Positions 41,659 to 51,608 of a DNA stretch of 64,000 nt are shown one piece after another; position 1 is the stretch's first letter, and each line of letters begins with the position of its first letter. A program made the position numbers and the translations under genes. Under the pieces are notes generated by a model. It had not been told where the DNA came from. It saw only the letters and a program-made list of their open reading frames with translations, and made no database searches. Source of the DNA: Peribacillus simplex NBRC 15720 = DSM 1321 (GTDB lineage: Bacteria > Bacillota > Bacilli > Bacillales > DSM-1321). Location: positions 2,808,001 through 2,872,000 of the forward strand of contig NZ_CP017704.1 in NCBI RefSeq assembly GCF_002243645.1, written 5' to 3'.

Positions 41659-42823
41659 AGTTAAGCACTTCATCATAAGCTTTCTCAAACCGCTCGGCAG
41701 CCGTAAGATGGGAGTATTCGCTTTCCATTTTATATCTTGCTTTCGCAGCTAACTTTGTTGCATATTTAGTGTCTTTAAGCAGAATGGAGATGGCTTGTGC
41801 AAGTGCTTCTTTATTTTTTTCCTCTACTAACAGACCATCTTCACCATCAATGAGAATCTCCTTTAAACCTCCAATCGCGCTTGCGATGACGGGTGAGCGG
41901 CAACTCATCGCTTCTAATGCAGAAATGGAAGTAGCTTCTTCCACCCCATGGGAATGAACGCTTGGGATGAGTACGATGTCCGATGCTTCATAGAGGTTAT
42001 GCATTTTCTCGAAAGGCACTGAACCAAGGAAAAGTACGGAATCGGATATTCTGAGCCTGGCTGCAGTGTCCTCAAGCCGGCTTAGCTGTTCCCCTGTACC
42101 TGCATAGACCAATACCGTTTCAGGATGGTTTTCCAGCACCTCAGGCAGAGCAAGGAGCGGGTAGATGACACCGTTCTTTTCCGTCATTCTTCTCGGAACG
42201 AAAAGCATCTTTTTATGTAGGGGTATTTGAAAGTCCCGGCGAGTTTGCTCCCGCTTTGCCATTTCCGGTTTGAAAGCAGACACGTCAATGAAGTTCTTGA
42301 TCGTATCCGCCTCTATATGTGCCAAATGATTTATATAGTCTTTGATCCTTTGATCGACAGTCACGACCTTTGCAGCAGACTGATAAGCTTTTCTTTCTAG
42401 CTCGCGAATTATCAAATCTTCTTCACTATCCGGAAGAAGGGCGCCCCTGCTGACTGCCTCGAATGAATAATAACCATGGACGGTTTGCACCGTTGGTATC
42501 CCGGATTCGATGGAGGCAAGCGTTGCGAAAATGTCTTGAGCATTAATGACATCATAGTTCTTTTTCAAGGCTTTAATAGATGAAGCCAATAATTTTTGGC
42601 GTTGTCGGTCATTGAAAAGCTGGCCGCTTCCCTGTTTTACTTTATTTAATAAAAATCCTGGAGCCTGGGCGAGCATCTTCCTCTTGAAAGGTGGTAATTG
42701 AGAGAAAGATAATATGTCCACATTATGGCCCCGCGACATTAAACCTTTTTTTAACGTAGTGATATGGCTCGATAGCCCTCCTTCATGAGGGTAGTTGAAA
42801 ATCGTTGTGATTAAAATTTCCAT
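41657..42823 (-). CDS. GT4-family glycosyltransferase
   Basis: A 388-aa GT-B fold enzyme. The N-terminal acceptor domain starts MEILITTIFNYPHEGGLSSHI, with the Gly-Gly loop of GT4 enzymes. The C-terminal nucleotide-sugar domain has FVPRRMTEKNGVIY, YAGTGEQ, LGSVPFEKM and the E-x7-E motif region SVHSHGVEEATSISALEAMS. It probably transfers a sugar to a lipid-linked wall glycan. It is the last gene of a minus-strand set with a MurJ-like flippase and an O-antigen-ligase-like protein, 24 bases after the flippase gene. The donor and acceptor are unknown. Confidence 0.87.
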   Translation of the reverse strand: MEILITTIFNYPHEGGLSSHITTLKKGLMSRGHNVDILSFSQLPPFKRKMLAQAPGFLLNKVKQGSGQLFNDRQRQKLLASSIKALKKNYDVINAQDIFATLASIESGIPTVQTVHGYYSFEAVSRGALLPDSEEDLIIRELERKAYQSAAKVVTVDQRIKDYINHLAHIEADTIKNFIDVSAFKPEMAKREQTRRDFQIPLHKKMLFVPRRMTEKNGVIYPLLALPEVLENHPETVLVYAGTGEQLSRLEDTAARLRISDSVLFLGSVPFEKMHNLYEASDIVLIPSVHSHGVEEATSISALEAMSCRSPVIASAIGGLKEILIDGEDGLLVEEKNKEALAQAISILLKDTKYATKLAAKARYKMESEYSHLTAAERFEKAYDEVLN

Positions 42824-42847
42824 AATGGCACTCCTTCTTCTAATGTA

Positions 42848-44374
42848 TTACTTTGATGATCTGATCCTTTTCATCGCTTGCAGGCTGCTTACTTTAAAAA
42901 GAATGGATAATGCGAGATATAATCCGAATACCAGCAGCGAGATGAGCACTAATTCCATGATGATGGGCAACGTGAGTGTAAGCGGATGGATCCAGAGAGC
43001 GATTCCGTAAATGATGGTTCCGATGATGGCAAGCTTGCTGCTTTCCTGGAAAACATCTCTGAAAGCGGCCTTGTCCGTTCTTTCTGTCTTTAGCCATAGG
43101 TAGCTGAAAAGGTAGAGAGATTGCAGGAGCATGGAAATGCCCGATGCTAAAGCAATTCCACCGACGCCGAGATAACGTGATAGGACCCAGCTAAGCAGGA
43201 CGTTAAGCAATACGGCAATCAGGCAGGAATACATCGCCACTTTCGTTTTCTTCAAGGCGTAGAAGGCGTTCATCAGATAATCCCTCAGTGCAAAGAACGG
43301 GAGGCAAGCTGAATAAAAGATGAATGCTCTATACGTCATTTCGGTTGCTGAAGCATCGAAAGCCCCGCGCTGGAAAGCCAGAGTGATTAAGCTGTTTCCG
43401 CTGATTAACATGACGACCATGAACGGAATCGCTAAAAATAATAGCGATTTCAACCCCTTTAAGGTCAAATTAAGGAAAGATTGATAGCCTATAAGCGCCC
43501 GCTCGACGATTGAAGGGTACAATACGGTAATCAGCGGCGTGAGGACAATGCTTAATGGCAGCCACAGCAGGCGATTCGCATAGTTCAGGGCCGATACGCT
43601 TCCGGTTTCGAGCGAAGTCGCAATAATTCGATCGACGACACTATTCAACTGGATTGCCAAAGCGGCGATAATGATTGGATAAAAGGTGAACAGTGTTTGC
43701 ACGATCTGCCGTTTATGAGGCAGGAAAGAGACGATGGGACGGATTCCGTATTTCTTCAATGATGGGTATTGGATAAGGAACTGGCTTGCTGCACCGAACA
43801 CAAACCCCCAAGCCAACCCTTCAATCCCAAACGGAGCAGCGAACAATACGGTGGCTGCTATAATGACCGTGTTTTGTGCAGTGGAAGTGAGTGCCGGCAG
43901 AATAAAACGCTTATTCGCATTGAGGACCCCCGTGGCCATGTAAGAAAGCGTGAAAAATAGTAAACTTGGCAGCATGATCCGGGTCAGTGACTCTGTCAGG
44001 GCAAGCTCTGAATCAGAGAAACCCGGGGCTGTCAACATGACGAGAGGCTTTATGAAAATCATGCAGGCAATGGTCATGACTCCGGCTAACAGCATAAAAA
44101 ATGAACCTAAAACACTGATGAATTCATCAGCTTTCAATGGGTTATCGGCCTTCTTTTCCAAGTAAATAGGAATAACGCCGGCCTGAAGACCGCTGCCGAG
44201 AGCCGTAAAAAGAATGGTTGGTATGAGGCTTGCCACGAAAAAAACATCTGCCATTGATGATGCCCCGAAATAGGCGGCTATGATCGATTCCCGCCCGAAT
44301 CCGAGGACTTTTCCAATGGCCGCAATAATAGTGACGAGCCCGACCGATTTAATGACATGTGAAAGAGTAGGCAT
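42848..44374 (-). CDS. MurJ/MviN-like lipid-linked precursor flippase
   Basis: A 508-aa integral membrane protein with about 13-14 hydrophobic segments, the usual MurJ/MviN length. The N-terminus (GKVLGFGRESIIAAYFGAS) and PxxxTLxFP-like interior segments fit the family, with charged residues inside the first helices. In this place, between a glycosyltransferase and an O-antigen-ligase-like gene, it is more likely to flip a secreted glycan precursor than lipid II itself. The spacing to the upstream ligase gene is 4 bases. It may equally act as a second lipid II flippase. Confidence 0.82.
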   Translation of the reverse strand: MPTLSHVIKSVGLVTIIAAIGKVLGFGRESIIAAYFGASSMADVFFVASLIPTILFTALGSGLQAGVIPIYLEKKADNPLKADEFISVLGSFFMLLAGVMTIACMIFIKPLVMLTAPGFSDSELALTESLTRIMLPSLLFFTLSYMATGVLNANKRFILPALTSTAQNTVIIAATVLFAAPFGIEGLAWGFVFGAASQFLIQYPSLKKYGIRPIVSFLPHKRQIVQTLFTFYPIIIAALAIQLNSVVDRIIATSLETGSVSALNYANRLLWLPLSIVLTPLITVLYPSIVERALIGYQSFLNLTLKGLKSLLFLAIPFMVVMLISGNSLITLAFQRGAFDASATEMTYRAFIFYSACLPFFALRDYLMNAFYALKKTKVAMYSCLIAVLLNVLLSWVLSRYLGVGGIALASGISMLLQSLYLFSYLWLKTERTDKAAFRDVFQESSKLAIIGTIIYGIALWIHPLTLTLPIIMELVLISLLVFGLYLALSILFKVSSLQAMKRIRSSK

Positions 44375-44378
44375 ATTT

Positions 44379-45809
44379 TCAATCCTTTAAAATGATGTCC
44401 TTCTGTAAACAGAGTCCCAAACAACTATAAAATATCAGCGTAAACGTTTTATCTTCGAGAATATTGTAGAAAAGTCCTGCTAATAATGCGGCCAACATCA
44501 GGCAGATGGTGAACGCTGCCAAAGTGCCATTTCCCGATTTAAGGATTTTACGGCAGGAAAAAAAGATGAATGCAAGAACCGCAAGAAAGCCCAGTACACC
44601 AGTTTGGACCAGAATCTGGATATATTGATTATCGGTATACATCCTTTCACCAATTTGGTATTCCTGATAAATTGGTGAGGAAAAGGAAAGTGTGGCTGAA
44701 TCTCCGAAGGTAGCTAGCCCTGTACCTATTATCGGGTGATCTTTAAAAATTTCAATTCCCTTGATTAGGACATATAACCGGCCCCATTCTGTACTCTGGT
44801 GCAGAGTCTTATCAGAGAACATTTCTGAAAAACGATTGGAAAGGGCATTTTCGTTTTCAGACGGGGGGGTGCTGCCAATTACCACATTTTCCATCGGGAC
44901 CGATGCGGATACCTCCACTTTACTTGATGCAAATAAAACTGGGTAATAAATAAGAAGCAGGCCGAGACAAAATGCTCCTACAGCATATTTGAGAAATGGT
45001 TTATTTCTAGTCCATATCATAAAGACAAGCGCAGCGAATCCGAATGCAATCATCGTGCCCCGGGAATAGGTAAGCAGTAACGTTCCGGAGAGCAGGATGG
45101 CTGCCAGAAAGATGATCCATTTATATTTTTTAAGCGACTGAAATAGAAAGAAACTAAGGAATAACTGGATGCTTAAGAATAAGGCAAATACATTAGGATT
45201 GGCAGGTGCTCCATAAATCCTCATCCGGTTTGTTGGAGAAAGATTCCACATTTCCCATGCATGGGGAAGCAGTATCGTACGTGAAAAGATTTTCTCCACT
45301 ATGCCATGCAGGCAAAGTAAGATTGTAAATATTAGGATTACCTTCAAAAAGCGAAAGATATCCTTTCTTTCTAGATTTAATTCACCGATAATGTAAAGAA
45401 GCAAGAATGTAATAAGCAATGCACGGAGTTCAAATAGGATGGGGAGGATTCCTACTCCGTTTATGAGTGCAGCCCCGGCACCAATTAAACAAAACAACCA
45501 AAAGGGCGCAGTAAAATGATATTTCGAAAATTGCCATTCGTCCTTTTTGAACCTTTCAATAATCAAAGAAATGAATAAGGTGAGGATAATCAGGTCACCT
45601 GTATAGGTTAAGCCGCTATTCAGTTCCATCAATAAGGGACGGGCAGGGAAATAAATGAATAGAATTAATAACAGGTTTTTTTTATTTATACCGATAAAAG
45701 CGAGCATCAACGCCGTTGCTATGTAACCGGCGATAGGGTGAGGCACTGCCAATGGGACGAGCAGGCACAGAAATAGAATGGGTAACGATTGTTTTTCTAT
45801 AAATTTCAA
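44379..45809 (-). CDS. O-antigen ligase-like membrane protein (Wzy/WaaL family)
   Basis: A 476-aa protein with about 11-12 hydrophobic segments and a large outer loop near residues 300-375. The frame begins with GTG at 45839, but AAAGGTGG lies 8 bases before the TTG at 45809 (LKFIEKQSLP), which I take as the start. Motifs of the family include LTYSRGTMIAF near residue 250 and the loop HPIIGTGLATFGD. Such proteins polymerise or ligate lipid-linked glycans outside the membrane. With the flippase and GT4 gene next to it, it forms a three-gene minus-strand unit for a second wall or capsule glycan. Confidence 0.8.
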   Translation of the reverse strand: MKFIEKQSLPILFLCLLVPLAVPHPIAGYIATALMLAFIGINKKNLLLILFIYFPARPLLMELNSGLTYTGDLIILTLFISLIIERFKKDEWQFSKYHFTAPFWLFCLIGAGAALINGVGILPILFELRALLITFLLLYIIGELNLERKDIFRFLKVILIFTILLCLHGIVEKIFSRTILLPHAWEMWNLSPTNRMRIYGAPANPNVFALFLSIQLFLSFFLFQSLKKYKWIIFLAAILLSGTLLLTYSRGTMIAFGFAALVFMIWTRNKPFLKYAVGAFCLGLLLIYYPVLFASSKVEVSASVPMENVVIGSTPPSENENALSNRFSEMFSDKTLHQSTEWGRLYVLIKGIEIFKDHPIIGTGLATFGDSATLSFSSPIYQEYQIGERMYTDNQYIQILVQTGVLGFLAVLAFIFFSCRKILKSGNGTLAAFTICLMLAALLAGLFYNILEDKTFTLIFYSCLGLCLQKDIILKD

Positions 45810-45920
45810 TTGATTAACCACCTTTGAATCAAAAATCACGTTCTATGATGTGTATGAAAAAATTTCTTGAATAATACCCCACCCTTTAGATGTATAGTAC
45901 ATATGAAAGGCTGAAGTGAA

Positions 45921-46664
45921 ATGACAGAAAAGTTTGTTGAGATACTATCCATACCATTCATTGATAGCAATATGGATGAATTCATGAATGGAATGATCTA
46001 TCCAAGATTGATGAATCAGGAAAAAACGTTTATCGTTACGGCAAATCCGGAAATAGTTGAATATGCAAATGAACATCAGGATTATAAAGACATCATTATA
46101 TCGGCTGATTACATCACTCCGGATGGCGTTGGTATTATTATGGCCTCTAAATGGCTAAATCAACCTTTACAAGAGCGGATTACAGGATTCGACTTGATGA
46201 ATGAATTATTTCGGGTTGCTGATGAAAAAGCGCTGAAGGTTTACCTGCTTGGAGCGGAGGAAAACGTGATTGAAGCAGCGGCCCTGAAAGTAAAAGAATT
46301 ATACCCGGGACTCGAGTTAGTGGGATACAACCATGGTTACATTGATATCAAGGACGATACCCTGCCTAAGTCGATAGCGGAACTTGAACCTGACATCATA
46401 TTGACTGCATTAGGGTTCCCTAGGCAGGAAAAATGGGTTTCCAAGCATTATGCGTTATTCAATAAGGGGTTATTCATGGGAGTTGGGGGAAGCTTTGATG
46501 TCCTTGCGGGAAAGGTGAACCGCGCCCCGGTTTTCTGGCAAAAGATGCGTCTTGAATGGTTGTACCGACTGATCCAGCAACCTTCACGGTGGAAACGGAT
46601 GCTTGCTCTGCCAAGATTCGTATTAAAGGTTAGGCGGTTAAGGAAATCGGTGCAGCGTTCCTGA
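45921..46664 (+). CDS. tagA: N-acetylmannosaminyltransferase of the teichoic acid linkage unit (TagA/WecG family)
   Basis: A 247-aa GT26-family enzyme, same length as TagA (256 aa). It adds ManNAc to undecaprenyl-PP-GlcNAc to make the linkage disaccharide. Family blocks are TANPEIVEYANEH, YITPDGVGI with the catalytic-site Asp, ERITGFDLMNELF, LLGAEENVIEAAA, and ALGFPRQEKW near residue 167. The C-terminal basic stretch (QQPSRWKRMLALPRFVLKVRR) binds the membrane. It is followed by a GT4 gene 18 bases on and then tagO, so the first steps of wall polymer synthesis are encoded together. Confidence 0.92.
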   Translation: MTEKFVEILSIPFIDSNMDEFMNGMIYPRLMNQEKTFIVTANPEIVEYANEHQDYKDIIISADYITPDGVGIIMASKWLNQPLQERITGFDLMNELFRVADEKALKVYLLGAEENVIEAAALKVKELYPGLELVGYNHGYIDIKDDTLPKSIAELEPDIILTALGFPRQEKWVSKHYALFNKGLFMGVGGSFDVLAGKVNRAPVFWQKMRLEWLYRLIQQPSRWKRMLALPRFVLKVRRLRKSVQRS

Positions 46665-46682
46665 ACATAAGGAGTGGACTGG

Positions 46683-47786
46683 ATGAGAATCTTGCACTTA
46701 AATGCTGGTAATGAAACTGGCGGCGGTATGTTTCATATTATGTCCTTACTGAACCAATTGAATAAAGAGGAGTGTTTGCTTGGTTTATTTGAAGATGGTG
46801 AACTTTACCGGCGGGCCACGTCCTCCGGGATACAAACTGAACTTTTCAAGCAACATTCCAAATATGACCTTTCAATTTTGAAACCTTTAAGGGACTTTAT
46901 CCGTCTAAATAATATAGACATCATCCATACACATGGTCCGCGGGCGAATATATATGGTGCCTTCATAAAGCGCCTCGTTAAATGCCCTTGGCTTCTTACT
47001 GTTCACAGTTCACCTCATCATGACTTTTTGGGGCAGGGTGTAAAAGGAAAATTGTTTACGGGCCTTCATGTAAGGTCATTTCAATATGCCGATCATATAC
47101 TGGCAGTTTCCGACCGCTTTAAGCAGGACTTGATTGACCAAGGAATCCATTCGTCCAAAATAACAAAGATCCTAAACGGAATTGACTTTGAAAAGGAATT
47201 GCCTTTCCCATTTCAAAGAGAAGATTTTGGGTTTGGGAAAGACGATTTCATCGTCATTATGCCTGCAAGGCTTGAACCGGTGAAAGGTCATGAATTTGCT
47301 TTATCGGCATTAAGCGAAGTTGTATCGGAATTCCCCCATGTAAAGCTGTTGCTTGCAGGGGACGGGAGCAGGAGATCTGCTCTGGAAGAGATGGTCTCGG
47401 AAAAGGGATTATCCGATCACGTCTACTTTTTAGGGTATCGTGAAGATTTAGATCGAATCTACCCGTTGGGGGATATCACATTATTGACTTCCTTAAGCGA
47501 AAGTTTTCCACTGGTTTTACTTGAAGGAGCAAGATCAGGTCTTCCGGTAATCACAAGTGATGTCGGCGGTGTAAAGGAATTGATTCCCGATCGGGGCAAG
47601 GGCTGGATTACGGATATCGGCAATGTCGAACAGCTGAAATTGGCCATCTGCAATGCTTTAGAATTAAAAAAATCCGGGAACCTGACAAAGATAGGGGCGG
47701 ATTTACAAAAATTTGCAAAAAACAACTTTTCTATAGAGATTTTAGCCAATAACGTATATAATGTTTATTTGAGGATGAAAAATTAA
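46683..47786 (+). CDS. GT4-family glycosyltransferase
   Basis: A 367-aa GT-B enzyme. The frame opens with GTG at 46674 but AAGGAG lies 8 bases before the ATG at 46683 (MRILHLNAGNETGGGM), which I use. The GT4 acceptor loop NETGGGMFHI, the middle HTHGPRANIYG, and the nucleotide-sugar domain with MPARLEPVKGHEF, LAGDGSRR, FLGYREDLDRIYPLGD and ESFPLVLLEGARSGLPVI are visible. It lies between tagA and tagO and probably adds a sugar to the same lipid-linked chain. Substrates are unknown. Confidence 0.87.
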   Translation: MRILHLNAGNETGGGMFHIMSLLNQLNKEECLLGLFEDGELYRRATSSGIQTELFKQHSKYDLSILKPLRDFIRLNNIDIIHTHGPRANIYGAFIKRLVKCPWLLTVHSSPHHDFLGQGVKGKLFTGLHVRSFQYADHILAVSDRFKQDLIDQGIHSSKITKILNGIDFEKELPFPFQREDFGFGKDDFIVIMPARLEPVKGHEFALSALSEVVSEFPHVKLLLAGDGSRRSALEEMVSEKGLSDHVYFLGYREDLDRIYPLGDITLLTSLSESFPLVLLEGARSGLPVITSDVGGVKELIPDRGKGWITDIGNVEQLKLAICNALELKKSGNLTKIGADLQKFAKNNFSIEILANNVYNVYLRMKN

Positions 47787-47862
47787 AATAAGCATTTATA
47801 TATAGGTTTTCTTATAGATCGTTACGGGTATTAGATTTTTAGTTGAATTGAGGTGGTTTTTG

Positions 47863-48933
47863 ATGTCGTTCCTGATGTTAATAGGGGCCTTGTTGGTATC
47901 CTTTTTATTATCCATTTTTTTGACTCCTTTTGTCGGAAAGCTGGCCTTTAAATTAGGAGCTACCGATAAACCGAATGAGCGAAAAGTGCATAGTAAAGTT
48001 ATGCCGCGCATGGGCGGTTTAGCTATATTTTTGAGTTTTTTCATTACCTTCTTACCCTTCTTACTTTTCATGAATGATTTTGGGGGACAGTTGCCCCTTC
48101 TGGTGGGAGCCCTTGTCATCATTTTGATCGGGATGGCTGATGATATTTTTGAATTAAGAGCTGCACCCAAATTCCTGGGCCAGGTTTTGGCTGCCCTCAT
48201 TATCGTATTATGGGGCGGGCTTGAAGTGGAATTCATCAATTTGCCGTTCTTTACCGATACACTTGAATTTGGTGTTTTAAGTATACCGATAACCATTTTG
48301 TGGATTGTCGGCATCATTAATGCAATTAACCTAATAGATGGACTGGATGGTCTTGCAGGCGGTGTTTCAACGATCGCATTAGTGACAATTGCAACAATGG
48401 CCCTTATTAAAGGGGACCTATTTGTTGCTATGGTCGCATTGATCGTGATTGGAAGCACTCTTGGCTTTTTGAAATATAACTTCCATCCGGCAAAGATCTT
48501 CATGGGAGATACAGGCGCATTATTCTTAGGTTACATCATTGCCGTTCTGTCCCTGCTAGGATTTAAAAATGTTACGATGATTTCATTGATCGTACCGATC
48601 ATCATTTTGGGTGTTCCCATTTCGGATACATTTTTCGCGATTATCCGCAGGGTCGTCAATAAACAGCCAATCTCGGCTGCTGATAAATCCCATTTACATC
48701 ACTGTTTGATAAACTTGGGATTCACTCATAAGCAGACTGTCTTGCTCATTTACGCTTTAGCTGCTTGCTTTGGCTTAGCGGCCATAATCTTTTCATTTGC
48801 AACGATGTGGGGAGCTTTGATCCTTGTAACGGGACTCCTGCTGATCATAGAAATTTTTGTGGAGAAAATTGGTTTGGTCAATTCAAACTACCAGCCGTTG
48901 CTTAAGATGCTCAACTTTAAAAACAAGCCATGA
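47863..48933 (+). CDS. tagO: UDP-GlcNAc:undecaprenyl-phosphate GlcNAc-1-phosphate transferase
   Basis: A 356-aa membrane enzyme that starts wall teichoic acid and related glycans by moving GlcNAc-1-P to undecaprenyl phosphate. The frame opens upstream, but GAGGTGG selects the ATG at 47863. It has about 11 membrane segments. Motifs are KPNERKVHSKVMPRMGG near residue 37, IGMADDIFEL with the catalytic Asp pair, NAINLIDGLDGLAGG near residue 148, and the HIHH-type ending of the catalytic loop as SHLHHCLINLG near residue 270. Length and order match B. subtilis TagO (358 aa), which lies in the same neighbourhood, upstream of yvyE and degSU. Confidence 0.93.
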   Translation: MSFLMLIGALLVSFLLSIFLTPFVGKLAFKLGATDKPNERKVHSKVMPRMGGLAIFLSFFITFLPFLLFMNDFGGQLPLLVGALVIILIGMADDIFELRAAPKFLGQVLAALIIVLWGGLEVEFINLPFFTDTLEFGVLSIPITILWIVGIINAINLIDGLDGLAGGVSTIALVTIATMALIKGDLFVAMVALIVIGSTLGFLKYNFHPAKIFMGDTGALFLGYIIAVLSLLGFKNVTMISLIVPIIILGVPISDTFFAIIRRVVNKQPISAADKSHLHHCLINLGFTHKQTVLLIYALAACFGLAAIIFSFATMWGALILVTGLLLIIEIFVEKIGLVNSNYQPLLKMLNFKNKP

Positions 48934-48984
48934 TCGTTTTGGAAATAGATTACTAGATTAGCTAAATTTGCTAGTGTGTATATG

Positions 48985-49027
48985 AAAAGCCACCAATCGT
49001 TTAAAGAACGGTTGGTGGCTTTTTTTG
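48985..49027 (+). terminator. Terminator after tagO
   Basis: AGCCACCAATCGTT pairs with AACGGTTGGTGGCT (one mismatch), followed by eight T. Confidence 0.85.
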
Positions 49028-49112
49028 CTGCTGACTGGAGGGCTTGATCATATAAAGGCTATCTGCGCAGCATGTGGTTTCATATAAGATAACTATATGG
49101 GGCAGAATGCAC

Positions 49113-49151
49113 CAAAAAAGGAACCCCCCACTCATGATGAGTGGGGGGTTC
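49113..49151 (-). terminator. Terminator of the LCP gene (49155-50177)
   Basis: GAACCCCCCACTCAT (49121-49135) pairs perfectly with ATGAGTGGGGGGTTC (49137-49151). On the minus strand it is followed by CTTTTTT. Confidence 0.85.
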
Positions 49152-49154
49152 ACT

Positions 49155-50177
49155 TTATTCTTGTATTTGTGATTGAACTGATTCAGTTTGATTGCTTTCA
49201 TCTGATCCCAGGTTCAAGTGGGATTGAAGTAACAGCTTAGTGTTCGCTAATGATGTTTCATTCAGCTGGTAATAATAGGTTCCGTTAATGGTAGAATCCT
49301 GACCTTCAAGTTTGATGGTTTCAAGATTGAGGCCTTTATCGGTAGTTACATATTTTATGAAACCTTTCATTTGTGAGAATTTAAGGTTCGTTGTCATATT
49401 GTCACCGACAGCTTCCATTACGTCTGTATATTTCGTCAGTGATCCAGCAGAGGTTGCTTTGGCAATGATGGCTTTTAGGACTTCCTGCTGCCGCTCACCA
49501 CGTTGGATATCACTGTCCTTTTTACGTGTCCGTGCAAACGCTAATGCTTCTTCACCATTAACGGTTTGTAATCCTTCTTCGAGATGGATGGCATTCTTTT
49601 TGTCATGTGAATCGATTTCATACATTTCATAAGGGACGTCGACTTCGATACCATCCAATGAATCTACGACATCTATGAAAGCATTAAAGTTCATGCGAAC
49701 ATAATAATCGACGGGGACATCGAGTAACTCCTCTACGGTATCCATTGTCGCTTTTGGTCCGCCGGCTGCATGGGCCGCGTTGATTTTCGTGGTTACGCCT
49801 TTGGCTGGCACGTACACATATGAATCACGTGGAATGCTTAATAGTTTTATAGATTTTTGATCTTTATTGAATGTGGCCAGCATTAAAGCATCCGAACGGG
49901 AATTTCCTTTTAAGTCACGGTCCTTACTATCATCGATTCCTATGAAAAGGATCGAGAAATTATCTTCGAGCGGGTCGATCGCTGCACCTCGCTTTGCTGA
50001 TGCTTCCACAGGGTCATAGGAATCATTGAATACATTCTGGGCTTTCATATACAGGGTTGCTGCATACGTAGAAGCTCCCAGACCAAGTACCAGCAGGGGA
50101 ACAAGCAATAACCAAAGCCTCTTTCGCCTTTTTTTCTTTGTTTTTTTAATTTTATAAACACGCCTAGTAGTAGACAT
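49155..50177 (-). CDS. LytR-CpsA-Psr (LCP) family wall-polymer ligase
   Basis: A 340-aa type II membrane protein with a long basic N-terminus (KIKKTKKKRRKR), one membrane segment at about 21-42, and an LCP domain. Conserved sites are FIGIDDSKD, NSRSDALMLA, LLSIPRDSYV, NAAHAAGG, and the late FARTRKKDSDIQRGERQQEV. The C-terminus is acidic and polar. It moves lipid-linked wall polymers to peptidoglycan. Its place between tagO and yvyE is that of lytR (tagU) in B. subtilis, which makes a TagU role likely, but the second LCP gene at 28636 could share it. Confidence 0.88.
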   Translation of the reverse strand: MSTTRRVYKIKKTKKKRRKRLWLLLVPLLVLGLGASTYAATLYMKAQNVFNDSYDPVEASAKRGAAIDPLEDNFSILFIGIDDSKDRDLKGNSRSDALMLATFNKDQKSIKLLSIPRDSYVYVPAKGVTTKINAAHAAGGPKATMDTVEELLDVPVDYYVRMNFNAFIDVVDSLDGIEVDVPYEMYEIDSHDKKNAIHLEEGLQTVNGEEALAFARTRKKDSDIQRGERQQEVLKAIIAKATSAGSLTKYTDVMEAVGDNMTTNLKFSQMKGFIKYVTTDKGLNLETIKLEGQDSTINGTYYYQLNETSLANTKLLLQSHLNLGSDESNQTESVQSQIQE

Positions 50178-50355
50178 CTTTTTATTCTCCTTTTAAATAG
50201 CGAACATCAGACATATATCGCTATTTTTCGAATCCTGCAGTTTATATTTCGTCATATATTACACCTAATTTTACAATGATTTAATAATTTCGTAAAATAA
50301 ATATTTCTTTTCAATTATATTACAGCATAAAAAAGGAAAAATATGCAGGAGTATA

Positions 50356-50991
50356 TCAGGCGAATTCCTCTTCCAAATAAAGCATTTCTTCCTCAGTGAT
50401 GTGGCCTTGACCATTTGTCAGCTCTGTAATCCAAGCGGTATATGTCTCTTTTTGTGTTTCCTCAACATATACAAGGATATTGACCTGATCCAGGTACTGA
50501 ATTTCCTTTATTTGATAAATGGAAGATCGCAATTCGTTTTCCAATTTTCCAAGCCAGGTATAGTCGACAGTTGTCGAAATGACCCGCATTAGTTTTCTGA
50601 TGACCACACCAGTGGTATTTATTCCTTCTGAAGTCGCTTTGCTGTAAGCGCGAATGAGACCGCCAGCACCAAGTTTGATGCCGCCAAAATACCGTGTGAC
50701 CACAACAGCGGTGTCTTTCAGTTCCTTTTTCTTAAGCACTTCTAGGATAGGGACGCCTGCCGTTCCGCTCGGTTCTCCATCGTCGAGGGCTTTTTGGATT
50801 TGGTTTTGTTCCCCGATCATATAGGCTGAACAATTATGTGTAGCATCTTTGTGCTTTTTTTTGATTTCCTGGATAAAGGCCTGTGCGGCATCTTCGGTTT
50901 CGACCCGGGCGATGTGGGAAATAAAACGGGATTTTTCAATGACGATTTCATGTTCGCCGCGGCCTGCCACCGTTAAATATTGAGTGAGCAT
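50356..50991 (-). CDS. yvyE: YigZ/IMPACT-family protein YvyE
   Basis: A 211-aa cytoplasmic protein of the IMPACT/YigZ family. The N-terminal UPF0029 domain has KSRFISHIARVETEDAA, HKDATHNCSAYMIG, DDGEPSGTAGVPIL and VVVTRYFGGIKLGAGGL near residues 97-113. The C-terminal DUF1949 ferredoxin-like part covers about 140-205. Eukaryotic IMPACT regulates translation under stress; the bacterial role is unclear. The gene occupies the same position as B. subtilis yvyE, between the LCP gene and degS and facing away from degS. Confidence 0.9.
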   Translation of the reverse strand: MLTQYLTVAGRGEHEIVIEKSRFISHIARVETEDAAQAFIQEIKKKHKDATHNCSAYMIGEQNQIQKALDDGEPSGTAGVPILEVLKKKELKDTAVVVTRYFGGIKLGAGGLIRAYSKATSEGINTTGVVIRKLMRVISTTVDYTWLGKLENELRSSIYQIKEIQYLDQVNILVYVEETQKETYTAWITELTNGQGHITEEEMLYLEEEFA

Positions 50992-51608
50992 TACTATTCC
51001 ACCTTCGTACTTCCTATTAGTTGATTTATTATAAGGCTTTGCGGAAAAAGTGGCAATGACGATTCATTTACATACCGCATGTGTAAAGAAACTTTAATAT
51101 AAGATAAAGCTGTACGTGTTATAATTAATTTCATTGCCTGTTATTGTTATTAGCTGGTCATATATGCTTAAAAGAATAACATTGTAGGAAAAACATGAGT
51201 TCTGTGCCATTATCCTGGTTTTACCTTAACGTGTCCTCTCATTTCAAGGATTTTGCCATTTAATAAATGCATCTGTTTCATATGATAATCAATGGAGAGG
51301 AATATCCCATTTGATTGAAAAGGATATTTTGTATTAGGATAATAGAAATGGCTTTCTGCCTTTAATAGGCAGACTTAATGGCCGGGAATATGAGATGTAT
51401 AGTAAATATGTACATTTTATGGAAATCATAAAAGGGAATTAACGTATTTTTAATCTTTTTTTGGTACAATATGTTCATGAAGGTTACTTCATACAAAAGT
51501 TACCTGAAATTTAACCATTCATGAAAAGGGAAAAGAATTTTTCCCCATATACATAGTCTTTAAGACAATAAATTGTTTAAGTCTTTTGATTTAAGTGGAG
51601 GGATCTTA
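50992..51608. other. Intergenic region upstream of degS
   Basis: No gene is seen in about 600 bases. TACAAT at 51465-51470 is a possible -10 for degSU, without a good -35 at 17 bases; the start codon would be about 130 bases downstream. The rest is AT-rich and I recognise no riboswitch or small RNA. Confidence 0.45.
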
